Source: Streptomyces griseus
GTDB taxonomy: Bacteria > Bdellovibrionota > Bdellovibrionia > Bdellovibrionales > Bdellovibrionaceae
Length of the DNA: 64,000 nt
Reading direction: 5' to 3'
Assembly: GCA_943330705.2 (NCBI GenBank)
Contig: CALQIT020000009.1
Span: 1 to 64,000, forward strand
The notes below the pieces were generated by a model. That model ran no database searches. It saw only the letters and a list, made by a program, of their open reading frames with translations, and was not told the DNA's origin. Each line of letters begins with the position of its first letter. Position 1 is the stretch's first letter. Below, in pieces: positions 8,548 through 16,997 of this stretch. Both the position numbers and the translations under genes were made by a program.

Positions 8548-9492
8548 ATGAGTGAAAAACAGTTTGTTCCCATTCGGGTCAGTACCCTTAGGGGTGACCA
8601 AAAAATCGACTTTGATTCGTATGTTAAGATTAACGACAAGCATCTCCTTTACTTAAAAAAAGGCGATAGCTTTGAAGGCGAGCGCCTGACAAGGCTAAAA
8701 GCTAAAAATTTAAAAAAGCTGTTTATTTCTATCGATGAAGAAACCCTTTATCGAACCTACTTGTCGCGCAATATTGAACTTGCCTATGACTCAAAATCTG
8801 GAAAAGATCTGCAGACCCGCTCTGATATTGCCCAAGGCGCGCAGCAAAGCAACAGTGAAGCCATTATGGAAGATCCGACAAATGAGTCCCTCTACAAACA
8901 AGCCAAAGAAGACGTCGGGCGATTTGCTGAATTTTTGCAAAATGAAGGCGGCGCTTTTGCCCATATTATGGCCATGGAAAATAATGACAAAAATATTCCG
9001 CACCATTGCGCCGCCGTATCCACCCTTGCCATTGCCCTTTCGAAAAAACTTGGCAACGCGGACGCTAGTCACGTGCAGCTGCTGGCTCTTGGCTGCCTCT
9101 TGCACGATATTGAACATCTTTATTCTGGAATTAATATTGCTAGGCCAATCAAACTGTTTACAGAGGTTGAACTTAAGGCTTACCGCAAGCATCCGATCGA
9201 CAGCGTAACAAGAGTCAAGGATAAAAAGCATTTTGATCCAATTGTGCTTAATATCATTGCCCAACATGAAGAATTCGTCGACGGCCAAGGTTTTCCACAA
9301 AAATTACCTGAGTCTAAACTTGATCCAATGTCGGTTATTGCAAGCTCATGCAATGCGCTGGATCGCCTCATTTCTTTCGAAGGCGTACCCAAAAAATCCG
9401 CGCCACGTCAGTTGATCATCAGCGCAGTGGGTAGATTTCCTTTGCAACATTTGCAACATCTAAGCGATTTAATGAACTCTCTGAAGACTTAG
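8548..9492 (+). CDS. HD-GYP-like phosphohydrolase
   Basis: About 314 residues from the ATG at 8548 (a GTG at 8488 would add 20). The N-terminal domain (FVPIRVSTL...KLFISIDEE) resembles the regulatory module seen in front of many HD-GYP proteins. The C-terminal half carries degenerate HD-GYP motifs: HHCAAVSTLA, LLHDIEH in place of HDIGK, RKHP, AQHEEFVDGQGFP (GFP instead of GYP). Canonical members hydrolyse cyclic-di-GMP. The HDIE change and GFP suggest altered or lost activity. It is divergent from the HPt-like gene, and its 3' end overlaps the convergent next gene by 74 bp. Confidence 0.8.
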   Translation: MSEKQFVPIRVSTLRGDQKIDFDSYVKINDKHLLYLKKGDSFEGERLTRLKAKNLKKLFISIDEETLYRTYLSRNIELAYDSKSGKDLQTRSDIAQGAQQSNSEAIMEDPTNESLYKQAKEDVGRFAEFLQNEGGAFAHIMAMENNDKNIPHHCAAVSTLAIALSKKLGNADASHVQLLALGCLLHDIEHLYSGINIARPIKLFTEVELKAYRKHPIDSVTRVKDKKHFDPIVLNIIAQHEEFVDGQGFPQKLPESKLDPMSVIASSCNALDRLISFEGVPKKSAPRQLIISAVGRFPLQHLQHLSDLMNSLKT

Positions 9493-10117
9493 GCAATCGC
9501 AAAAAACCAGCCAGCTGAAGGTTGAGAATATTTTGTCTGAGCTCGGACTCTGATTTATTGCTGCAGATTTTTTCTATGGCAGCACTGGATAAAAGCTGTG
9601 CTAAGCTATACTTTCGTTCTTCCCCGAGCAGATCGATAAGCACCGCTTGAATAGAATTCAGTCGGTACAATTTGATGGGCCCAGTGGCGGATTCAGTTAC
9701 GGATTCAGTTACGGGCTCAATCAGATAAAGACCAGCTGAAACACCTAACCACGAAGCGGCCAGATCGATTGCGACAGGATTTACATGCGCCGACAGTGTC
9801 ACTTGATTTTCATCGTGCTTCACTGTCAAATTCCACATCGAGCGGGCGGCGATGATTGCGGTTTCAAGCTTGAGTATTTCAGTTAGAATTTCGGACTGCA
9901 GTGAATCCTTTGCTTTGCCATAAAGAAACAGGGGCAGCATCAACTCTTGCTGGTCCTCAGCAACCTGATCCACATAGAATTCAACTTCTTGGATCAAAGA
10001 AGAATGGCCCTGATCCCTCAGCCAATTGAAAGTTCGTGAATAATTTTTCTTCCATGCCTGCATCAGTGCCCCACAATTTTTATTTTGATACGAGGTCCCG
10101 TCTTTGGGAAGGATCAT
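9419..10117 (-). CDS. uncharacterised soluble protein
   Basis: I do not recognise a family in these 232 residues. There is no signal peptide or membrane helix. The protein is helix-rich at both ends. The central section has a short in-frame duplication, VTESVTES, produced by a 12-bp tandem DNA repeat near 9690-9715. The C-terminal 80 residues (YSLAQLLSSAAIEKICSN...) could be a winged-helix or helical regulatory fold, but this is only an impression. Its 3' end overlaps the HD-GYP-like gene convergently by 74 bp. Confidence 0.6.
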   Translation of the reverse strand: MILPKDGTSYQNKNCGALMQAWKKNYSRTFNWLRDQGHSSLIQEVEFYVDQVAEDQQELMLPLFLYGKAKDSLQSEILTEILKLETAIIAARSMWNLTVKHDENQVTLSAHVNPVAIDLAASWLGVSAGLYLIEPVTESVTESATGPIKLYRLNSIQAVLIDLLGEERKYSLAQLLSSAAIEKICSNKSESELRQNILNLQLAGFLRLPKSSESSLNRLDVANVAKEIYPLR

Positions 10118-10204
10118 GCCGGGCTTCTAATCTAGTTAACGCCACAAGTTACTTTGCCAATTATTATTTTGACCCTAGGTTTGATGTAATGAGACATACA
10201 GCCC

Positions 10205-10765
10205 ATGAATCGTCTTTTGCTTGCCATTATCATCTTTGTTGCGTCGTCGGTAGCGATCGAAGTCAATGCCCAGTCCGCTCAGGTCTCGGGGATTGTTCTA
10301 CAAGAAAATGATGGTCACATCTTGCTGCGAACCAACGATAACCGGCGTTTTCCCTTGAGAGCAGCCACAGAAGAAGCCGCTGCGGCACTTAATAAGCTGC
10401 ACGCAAGAGACTATCTTTTTGGCACTGGCGAGTTCACAGATCACGGCGAAGTCCTGCTGACAACGGTTGATTACGTTGGCCTTCAAGGATTGGTAGGTCG
10501 CTGGAAAGATCAATCCGGCGCTATTCTTGATTTTTCCAATTTCAAAAAAGTTCAAATTCGAGCGGCCACGAGCTCTCAACAAATTGCCTTTAATTATTCA
10601 ATCAGCCCAGCGGATGCCGACGGCTGGAAGGTCTTTTTTTCCAATAACTCTGTGGCCTCTCTTGCCAATCTGACTTTGCGCGAACGCAAGGCACAATTGC
10701 AGTTTTTTGATTCCAATACAGGTCAACCAAATGCAAAAATTCAGATGAACAAACTGGATCCATGA
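10205..10765 (+). CDS. exported protein of unknown function
   Basis: A 186-residue protein with a clear Sec signal peptide (MNRLLLAIIIFVASSVAIEVNA, cleavage after VNA). The mature part is beta-rich and begins with an OB-like stretch (VSGIVLQENDGHILLRTNDNRRFPLRA). No domain family is recognised. Its stop codon overlaps the ATG of the arginase-like gene (ATGA), so it is translated as part of that operon, even though it is exported and the others are cytoplasmic enzymes. Likely periplasmic. Confidence 0.7.
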   Translation: MNRLLLAIIIFVASSVAIEVNAQSAQVSGIVLQENDGHILLRTNDNRRFPLRAATEEAAAALNKLHARDYLFGTGEFTDHGEVLLTTVDYVGLQGLVGRWKDQSGAILDFSNFKKVQIRAATSSQQIAFNYSISPADADGWKVFFSNNSVASLANLTLRERKAQLQFFDSNTGQPNAKIQMNKLDP

Positions 10766-11733
10766 TTGCACTGAAGCCGCCGGATCAGAAACTTTTCTTT
10801 GCAAAAAATGATCCTTTGGATTTACGTCTTGGCGATTTAGCAAGCTTTCAGGCTGCTGTAGCTGGAGCGAAGGCTAAAGACCTTTTTAACAATGATTTTG
10901 CCTTGCAGCTTTGGGGCTATCCTGACGATGAGGGAATTCTTCTCAATGGCGGGCGCCTGGGTGCAAAGGAAGCCCCCTTTTGGATACGAAACTATTTATA
11001 TCGAATGACTCCGGATTTGTTTTCGCGCTCAGTTGCAAAAATTGCCGATTTTGGTGACCTTGCAACCGATGAGAAATTAGAAACTAGGCACCAGCAGGCG
11101 CGAGATTTAGCTTACTCTGCAACCCAGCAAGAAAAATCTTGGGTCAGCCTTGGTGGTGGCCATGACTATGGATTTCCCGATAGTGCTGGATTCTGCCAAG
11201 CGATGATCGAACAGGGAAAAACGCCTATCGTTATTAATTTTGATGCTCACCTGGATGTTCGACCTAGCGACAAAGGCTTCAATTCGGGGACACCTTTTTA
11301 TCGATTGCTGGCAGAGTTTGAAAGAAAAATCCATTTCTTTGAAGTTGGAATTCAAGCTCAATGCAACTCACGGCATCACCTGCAGTGGGCCCAAGAAAAA
11401 GGTGCGCAAATTATTTCTTTGCTAGAGATCGCTGACAAGGGGCTACTTCCAGCTTTAAAAAATCGCTTGAATTCGTTTTTGCAGTCCCCCGTGTTTGTCA
11501 GCTTAGATCTGGATTGTTTTACGTCCAACGAAGCACCTGGGTGCTCGCAGTCCTGGACCAGCGGTCTTAACTTCCGCGAATTCTCAGGCGCACTTAAATG
11601 GCTTACTGACAGTTTTTCAGTCCGTGGCCTTGGACTTTACGAGGTCTCGCCACCCTTGGATTTCGATCATCAGACTTCAAAGCTGGCCGCACTTATCGTG
11701 CATCAATACCTGAGCTCACTTCGCAATACCTAA
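10762..11733 (+). CDS. arginase/agmatinase/formiminoglutamase-family hydrolase
   Basis: A 323-residue ureohydrolase. The manganese-binding motifs are all present in order: GGGHDYGF (His), NFDAHLDVRP (Asp-His-Asp) and SLDLDCFTSNEAPG (Asp-Asp). This set supports a di-manganese enzyme hydrolysing a guanidino or formimino compound. The overall pattern is nearer to formimidoylglutamase (HutG) than to agmatinase. It sits between an exported protein and threonine aldolase and upstream of tryptophan dioxygenase, so amino-acid catabolism is the likely context. The exact substrate is not determinable. Confidence 0.85.
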   Translation: MIALKPPDQKLFFAKNDPLDLRLGDLASFQAAVAGAKAKDLFNNDFALQLWGYPDDEGILLNGGRLGAKEAPFWIRNYLYRMTPDLFSRSVAKIADFGDLATDEKLETRHQQARDLAYSATQQEKSWVSLGGGHDYGFPDSAGFCQAMIEQGKTPIVINFDAHLDVRPSDKGFNSGTPFYRLLAEFERKIHFFEVGIQAQCNSRHHLQWAQEKGAQIISLLEIADKGLLPALKNRLNSFLQSPVFVSLDLDCFTSNEAPGCSQSWTSGLNFREFSGALKWLTDSFSVRGLGLYEVSPPLDFDHQTSKLAALIVHQYLSSLRNT

Positions 11734-11745
11734 AGGAGTCCGCCC

Positions 11746-12801
11746 ATGAAAGGCTTCGGCAGCGACAATCATTCAGGAATTCATCCGCAATTACTTGTCG
11801 CCATCAGCGCCGCAAATCTTGACCACGCACCTGCCTACGGCACAGATTCATGGTCAGAGAATAGCTTAACTATTTTTAAACGAATTTTTGGCGCCGAGGC
11901 ACAGGTGCATTTCGTTTTCAATGGCACGGCTGCCAATGTTTTAGCCTTAAAAACCGTTTCTCAGTCCTTTAATAGCGTCTTTTGCTCGGACATCAGCCAC
12001 CTCAATCAAGATGAATGTGCCGCCCCCGAAATTATGGGGGGCTTCAAACTTTTGCCCCTACCCTCGAAAGATGGCAAAATTTCAATTGAAGCTTTACAAA
12101 AAGCCTTGATCCGAAGGGGCGACCAGCACTATCCGCAGGCCAGCGCGGTCAGCCTTACCCAACCGACTGAACTTGGGAATTGTTACTCAAGGGAAGAACT
12201 AAAGGCGATTATTGAGTGGGCCCACAAAGAGAACTTATTCGTACATCTGGATGGGGCCCGCCTGGTCAATGCTTGTGTTTATCTGGATATGACACTTGCA
12301 CAGATGACAACAGAGCTTGGTGTTGACGTCGTTTCATTTGGTGGCACCAAGAATGGTCTTCTGTTCGGCGAGGCCGTCATTGTCTTGAATAAAAAACTTG
12401 GCGAAAATTTTAAGTATCAACGCAAGCAATTGGGTCAATTGCCCTCGAAAACCCGTTTCATTGCGGCCCAGTTTTCGGAATACTTGGGCACCCCTTTGTG
12501 GCAGGATATTGCGACACACTCGCTGAAAATGTCCCAGTTACTTTATCAGGAAACCAAAAGTATTCCGGGTGTTGAAATCCGCTGCGAACCCCAGTCCAAT
12601 GCAGTTTTTGCAAAAATTCCCCAGGCTTGGGTAAAACCACTTCGCGAAAAATTTTTCTTTTACGTTTGGGATGAAAATACCTTCGAGTGCCGGTGGATGA
12701 CCTCTTGGGATTCCACACCGCACGAAATTTATGAGTTTGCAAATTTGCTGCGACAGCTTTCACAAAATCACTTCCTACCATTCCCCAAGGGGTTACAATG
12801 A
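11746..12801 (+). CDS. low-specificity threonine/phenylserine aldolase family PLP enzyme
   Basis: A 351-residue fold-type I PLP enzyme of the beta-eliminating lyase/threonine aldolase group. It starts with the family opening FGSDNHSGIHP, then shows FNGTAANVLAL, the cofactor Asp segment VHLDGARLVNA, and the Schiff-base lysine in SFGGTKNGLL. Threonine aldolases split threonine or beta-hydroxy amino acids to glycine and an aldehyde. AGGAG precedes the ATG, and the stop codon overlaps the kynA start, so co-translation with tryptophan dioxygenase is expected. A kynureninase-like role has been considered but the motifs fit the aldolase. Confidence 0.85.
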   Translation: MKGFGSDNHSGIHPQLLVAISAANLDHAPAYGTDSWSENSLTIFKRIFGAEAQVHFVFNGTAANVLALKTVSQSFNSVFCSDISHLNQDECAAPEIMGGFKLLPLPSKDGKISIEALQKALIRRGDQHYPQASAVSLTQPTELGNCYSREELKAIIEWAHKENLFVHLDGARLVNACVYLDMTLAQMTTELGVDVVSFGGTKNGLLFGEAVIVLNKKLGENFKYQRKQLGQLPSKTRFIAAQFSEYLGTPLWQDIATHSLKMSQLLYQETKSIPGVEIRCEPQSNAVFAKIPQAWVKPLREKFFFYVWDENTFECRWMTSWDSTPHEIYEFANLLRQLSQNHFLPFPKGLQ

Positions 12802-13904
12802 AATATCCTCCGGTTCAATATCATGACTATCTTCAATTGGATAAAATTCTAGAGGCTCAATCCCGGCGCAGCTTAGAGCTTGGACAAGGGGCAGGTGCCC
12901 ATGATGAAATGCTCTTTATCATTGTCCATCAAACCTATGAGCTTTGGTTCAAACAAATGATTTTCGAGCTAGACTCTGTCATGACAAGCTTTGGCCAATC
13001 CAATGTTGACGAAAGCCAAATGGGCACAGCGGTTGCCCGTTTAGAACGAATTGTTGAAATTCAAAAATTTATTAATGGCCAGATCGATATTCTGGAGACC
13101 ATGACCCCCTTAGACTTTTTGGATTTCCGCGACTTTCTTTTCCCGGCCAGTGGCTTTCAAAGTTTATCGTGGCGGGTCCTAGAGACAAAACTTGGCCTTA
13201 AGATTGAGCAACGGTTGGCGTTTAGCCAAGGGCCGTTCTATTCCTATTTAAAACCAGCCCAACAAGAAACTATCCAGCAAGCCCTTGCCGCGCCCTCGCT
13301 TTTTGATCTTACTGAAAAGTGGCTCGAGCGAACTCCTTTTTTACAAACAGACAGTTTTGACTTCTGGAAATCCTATCAACAAGCTGTCGATAAACTTTTG
13401 GCACATGATCGAAAAATTCTTGAGCAGAACCCCCGCCTCTCGGCGGCGGAGCTAGAAAAAAATCTGCAGCAGCTTGATGGAACAAAGAAAACCTTTGAGG
13501 CCTTGTTCAGCGAAAGCGAATACAAAAACCTGCAAAAAGAAAATTACTTTCGCCTATCGCAGAAGGCAATTCGCGCCGCACTTTTGATTCAGCTTTACCG
13601 TGACGAGCCCATATTACAAATGCCATATCGTTTGATCAAAGCACTCACGGACCTGGACGAGCACATGACCCAATGGCGGTATCGACACTCGATGATGGCC
13701 CACCGAATGTTGGGCAAAAAAATCGGCACTGGCGGAAGTTCTGGCACCGACTATTTAAAATCAGCTACGGAAAAGCATAAAATCTTTACTGATTTTTTCA
13801 ACCTGACAACATTTCTAATTCCCAGATCGATGATCCCGACCTTACCCAAAGAGCTGCGACGAAGCATGAGTTACGTCGGCGGGTCGTCGGCTTCTGATCG
13901 CTAA
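12798..13904 (+). CDS. kynA: tryptophan 2,3-dioxygenase
   Basis: Haem enzyme that opens the indole ring of tryptophan to N-formylkynurenine, the first step of the kynurenine pathway. Family signatures are clear: HQTYELWFKQ with the substrate-contacting His and Phe, RHSMMAHRMLG with the proximal haem His region, and GTGGSSGTDYL near the C-terminus. The 368 residues are longer than many bacterial enzymes (about 280), mainly through inserted helical segments in the middle, as in eukaryote-like members. It is last in the operon; kynB, the next pathway enzyme, faces it on the other strand. Confidence 0.95.
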   Translation: MKYPPVQYHDYLQLDKILEAQSRRSLELGQGAGAHDEMLFIIVHQTYELWFKQMIFELDSVMTSFGQSNVDESQMGTAVARLERIVEIQKFINGQIDILETMTPLDFLDFRDFLFPASGFQSLSWRVLETKLGLKIEQRLAFSQGPFYSYLKPAQQETIQQALAAPSLFDLTEKWLERTPFLQTDSFDFWKSYQQAVDKLLAHDRKILEQNPRLSAAELEKNLQQLDGTKKTFEALFSESEYKNLQKENYFRLSQKAIRAALLIQLYRDEPILQMPYRLIKALTDLDEHMTQWRYRHSMMAHRMLGKKIGTGGSSGTDYLKSATEKHKIFTDFFNLTTFLIPRSMIPTLPKELRRSMSYVGGSSASDR

Positions 13905-13918
13905 GCCAACGCCAAGCC

Positions 13919-14554
13919 TTAGATTAGTCCACTTTTTGCCAATAGAATTGCCCGCACTGGGGATGCGTCACCGTCTTCGATACGCAAAGGCAGCGCCACT
14001 AACGTGTAAAGCCCCTCGGGGACGAGGCTAAGATCAAGTCCCTCCAGCACCGCCATGCCACAAGTATATAAGGCTTGGTGCGATTCTAACTTTTTAGAAT
14101 CAAAGGGATCTACACTGGGCGTATCAATACCCACCAATTTGACCCCCTGACCATGCAAGTGATGGATCAACTCCGGGGATAGGGACATAAAATCGTCATT
14201 CCACTTTTCCGGATTGGGAAAAGAATTCGTCGCAATAAGAACCCGGGTCGCAACGATTTTTTTATCAGAAATATCCTGTGGGGAAACCCGGCTACCCGCT
14301 CGACACCCGACACGAATTACCTGGCAATCCCCCAGATAGGCTTCCAATTGACGGCGCTCGACCCCTTGCCCAGCTTGATGATAATGCGAAGTCGAATCGG
14401 CATGGGCCCCAAGATGTAAGGTCGTCTGCACGGAAGATAGGGTCAGATGCTGCCCCAGCTTAGCATCCAAAGAAATTTGCCTAGAAAAAGCGACGTCACC
14501 CGGAAATACGGCCAATCGGGGGGAGATAAGCGGAGAGATTTCAAAGTATTTCAC
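13919..14554 (-). CDS. kynB: kynurenine formamidase (cyclase family)
   Basis: A 211-residue metal-dependent hydrolase that removes formate from N-formylkynurenine. The zinc-binding signature HLGAHADSTSHYH is present, in the form typical of the KynB/cyclase family (H-x-G-T/A-H-x-D-x-P/S-x-H). A second conserved block, VGIDTPSVDPFDS, follows. It is convergent with kynA with only 14 bp between stops. Together the two genes convert tryptophan to kynurenine; no kynureninase is visible in the window. Confidence 0.92.
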   Translation of the reverse strand: MKYFEISPLISPRLAVFPGDVAFSRQISLDAKLGQHLTLSSVQTTLHLGAHADSTSHYHQAGQGVERRQLEAYLGDCQVIRVGCRAGSRVSPQDISDKKIVATRVLIATNSFPNPEKWNDDFMSLSPELIHHLHGQGVKLVGIDTPSVDPFDSKKLESHQALYTCGMAVLEGLDLSLVPEGLYTLVALPLRIEDGDASPVRAILLAKSGLI

Positions 14555-14572
14555 GCGCCCCCCCGTTAGAAA

Positions 14573-14593
14573 CCTGAGCCCTATTGGCTCAGG
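14573..14593 (-). terminator. intrinsic terminator after the peroxiredoxin gene
   Basis: A perfect 8-bp stem (CCTGAGCC/GGCTCAGG) with a 5-base loop overlaps the stop codon of the peroxiredoxin gene. On the minus strand it is followed by TTTCT. It ends the peroxiredoxin transcript before kynB. Confidence 0.6.
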
Positions 14594-15288
14594 GATTTTA
14601 TTTTTTCTAAAACTAGTTTGGCGTGGCCTTCCGCTTTAACCTGGCGCCACTCTGCCGCAAGCTTACCGTCTTCATCGACGACAAAAGTACTGCGTTCAAT
14701 ACCCATCACCTTGCGGCCGTACATGTTTTTCTCTTTGATCACATCGAAAAGTTGACAAGCTGTCTCGCTTTGATCACTGAGTAACTCAAAGTGAAAATTC
14801 ATTTTACATTTAAAATTATCATGAGACTTCAAGCTATCCCGGGAAATCCCAAAGACCTCCGCACCAAGACTTTTAAACTCACTAATATGGTCAGAGAATT
14901 CCTTGCCTTCAATCGTGCAACCAGGGGTTGAATCTTTGGGATAGAAATAAAGTATTACTTTTTTACCACGCAATGCTGACAGATCAAAATCTCCGGCCGT
15001 CGAAGGCAATTTAAAACTAGGAACAGTTTCCCCCAAAATGGGCGCGGTATTCTTGAGTTTCTCTTTCATTGAGCTTACCACTTTGGGAATTTTTTTGGCT
15101 TTGGTCTTAACTGCAGCCTTGGCTGCGCTACTAACTGCAGCCTTGGCTGCGCTACTAACTGCAGCCTTGGCTGCGCTCTTAATAACGGCTTTGGCCTTGG
15201 GTTTGCCTTTGACCTGAGTTATTGCCTTTAAAACCGTTTTCGATTTTGTCTTTAATCGGACAGATGAATTTTTCCGTGCCTTTGCCAT
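14581..15288 (-). CDS. bcp: peroxiredoxin (Bcp/PrxQ) with Lys/Ala-rich N-terminal extension
   Basis: The C-terminal 150 residues are a Bcp/PrxQ-type thiol peroxidase: ETVPSFKLPS, YFYPKDSTPGCTIEGKEF with the peroxidatic Cys in TPGCT, then a resolving-type Cys region (FKCKM). It detoxifies hydrogen and lipid peroxides. Unusually, the first 80 residues are a basic low-complexity segment of Lys and Ala with three repeats of SSAAKAAV, resembling a histone H1 tail and suggesting nucleic-acid association. The repeats are encoded by a 24-bp tandem duplication. ATG at 15288 follows GGAGGAGG. Confidence 0.92.
   Translation of the reverse strand: MAKARKNSSVRLKTKSKTVLKAITQVKGKPKAKAVIKSAAKAAVSSAAKAAVSSAAKAAVKTKAKKIPKVVSSMKEKLKNTAPILGETVPSFKLPSTAGDFDLSALRGKKVILYFYPKDSTPGCTIEGKEFSDHISEFKSLGAEVFGISRDSLKSHDNFKCKMNFHFELLSDQSETACQLFDVIKEKNMYGRKVMGIERSTFVVDEDGKLAAEWRQVKAEGHAKLVLEKIKSLSQ
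15109..15180. repeat. 24-bp tandem repeat, three copies, inside the peroxiredoxin gene
   Basis: Three consecutive 24-bp units (AACTGCAGCCTTGGCTGCGC followed by four bases), identical except for the last bases of the third. Each encodes eight residues of the Ala/Lys tail, so copy-number changes keep the reading frame. Confidence 0.95.
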
Positions 15289-15342
15289 ATCCAAGATCCT
15301 CCTCCGTGAAAGCGCTAAGCTACCTGAAACAAAGGATCTTGG

Positions 15343-16719
15343 TCACCTTGAATCTGACGGCGCTTCCGCTTGAGTAGGCAAAGACTCCAAGGGATTGGCC
15401 ACAGTGTCCGATTCAGGGCTTTGAACCCCTGATTGGTTGGGTAACGTCGGCGGCTGAAAAGGCGCATTTTCTGTTTGGTAATGCAAAGCCTCCGGCGGCT
15501 GCGCGGGCAGGGTCTCAATGCCAAGGTCGGACTGCTTAACTTGCGCCGCCAGCTCTGGATGCTGCGCTGCTGCCGGTGGCATCGCATCTTGGGCTAAGTC
15601 TCCGGCTAACTCCCCGTGCCCAGTGTTGGTTGAGGCTGGAGCTTCAGGAAGGACACCATTATTTACCCAACCCGCTGGCAATGGCGCTGCGGGCATATTC
15701 GGGTTGGAGTCTTGACCTTGGCTCTGATTGGGCTCACTGCCAGGCAATGCAACCGCAGGCAAGGCAATAGCCCGATTGGTCTCTTGTTGAGTTTCTGGAA
15801 AAGCTTCAATTGCTACTTTAATATCTCCGATCAAAGGCACATCGAGGGTCTGCTTTTCTTTAACCTCGTCAAAGTTTTTTCGGCGAGAACCTTTGACCAC
15901 TAAAACTTTCGGTCCAGCCTTTTGAAAATGAAAGGCCTCAAACTCAACGAAGGTTTCCCGGTCTGCATTCTGGCCCAAACCCGGGCAGTCTAACTCAGTT
16001 AGAATTTCATCTTTATGCTGCATTCTGCAGGATTTTAAAACTTTGGTTGAATCCGTAACCAGGCTTGCCAAAAAGACGCCAAATCCTCGGGGCAATTCCG
16101 CCTTTACCAATTGGGTATTAATTCGGTCTGCCGACATAAATTCAAATTTGGCGACCAAACGAGAACCTCCACCGTCTTCACATTTTACAAAATTGACTTC
16201 CTTCGCCGCAGCACCAGGATTTCCGGCGAAGACAAATTGATAATCGCCGGCTCGGCACTCGGCCAGCGACAAGGGGACGCCGTCCGCATCATAGCGCGCG
16301 CGAATTCGCCATAAAATTTCTTTAAATGGCGAATCCACTGAATGCAAATGAATTGGCTTACGATCAAGAACTGCATTGAAAGCCTGTTGGAAAAGATTAT
16401 GCGATTGGGCCACAAGCTTGTTGATCAAAACAATTTGCCCGCTCCAGTGAACCCAGCTTTCCTGAGTGGCAAGCTCTGTGGCATTACTTTCGCTGCCACC
16501 ATTTTCAGCAGCGGCTGCACCAAGTTGCATATTGCTTATTTTCTTTCGTATTCGCTGACTAGTATTTAAAAGCGGACTCGGGTTTTCCCTCAGCATGCTT
16601 CCACGGGACGCCCCTGACTTTAGTCTTGGCGTCTTTTCACCTGAGGTATCCCAATGGGCAAGGAAAAGGCCAATCAAGACCGAGGCCAGAATCATTGATA
16701 CCATCGTCTTAAAGACCAT
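15343..16719 (-). CDS. membrane-anchored or exported protein with Pro-rich C-terminus, unknown
   Basis: About 458 residues from the ATG at 16719, which has GAGGTGG upstream. An N-terminal hydrophobic segment (MVSMILASVLIGLFLAHW) anchors or exports it. The central 220 residues contain a folded domain with paired cysteines (ECRAGDYQFVF, NFVKCEDGG, LKSCRMQHK, ELDCPGLG). The last 150 residues are rich in Pro, Ala, Gln and Glu and look unstructured. I recognise no family. It is likely a periplasmic or envelope protein. Confidence 0.65.
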   Translation of the reverse strand: MVFKTMVSMILASVLIGLFLAHWDTSGEKTPRLKSGASRGSMLRENPSPLLNTSQRIRKKISNMQLGAAAAENGGSESNATELATQESWVHWSGQIVLINKLVAQSHNLFQQAFNAVLDRKPIHLHSVDSPFKEILWRIRARYDADGVPLSLAECRAGDYQFVFAGNPGAAAKEVNFVKCEDGGGSRLVAKFEFMSADRINTQLVKAELPRGFGVFLASLVTDSTKVLKSCRMQHKDEILTELDCPGLGQNADRETFVEFEAFHFQKAGPKVLVVKGSRRKNFDEVKEKQTLDVPLIGDIKVAIEAFPETQQETNRAIALPAVALPGSEPNQSQGQDSNPNMPAAPLPAGWVNNGVLPEAPASTNTGHGELAGDLAQDAMPPAAAQHPELAAQVKQSDLGIETLPAQPPEALHYQTENAPFQPPTLPNQSGVQSPESDTVANPLESLPTQAEAPSDSR

Positions 16720-16997
16720 AACCACCTCACCCCTAAAAGAGAAGCAAAACGAGGGCCTCGCCGAGTTCAAAGCTACCCCTTAAGTATCTGTATTTACGCG
16801 GATAAAATGAATTTATAAAGTCTCAGGGTGAGACACATCTAAATCACTGCCCAATTGGCAGACAACTGTTCACTACCTAGCCGCATTTAATTGCGAACTA
16901 CCTTGCTCAACTATCAGATTCCGTTAGACTTTTCCTAAGACAACTTTTTCTTCAAGCCATCGCAGAATCGATACGACGTTGGCATTTCGGAGGCAGT

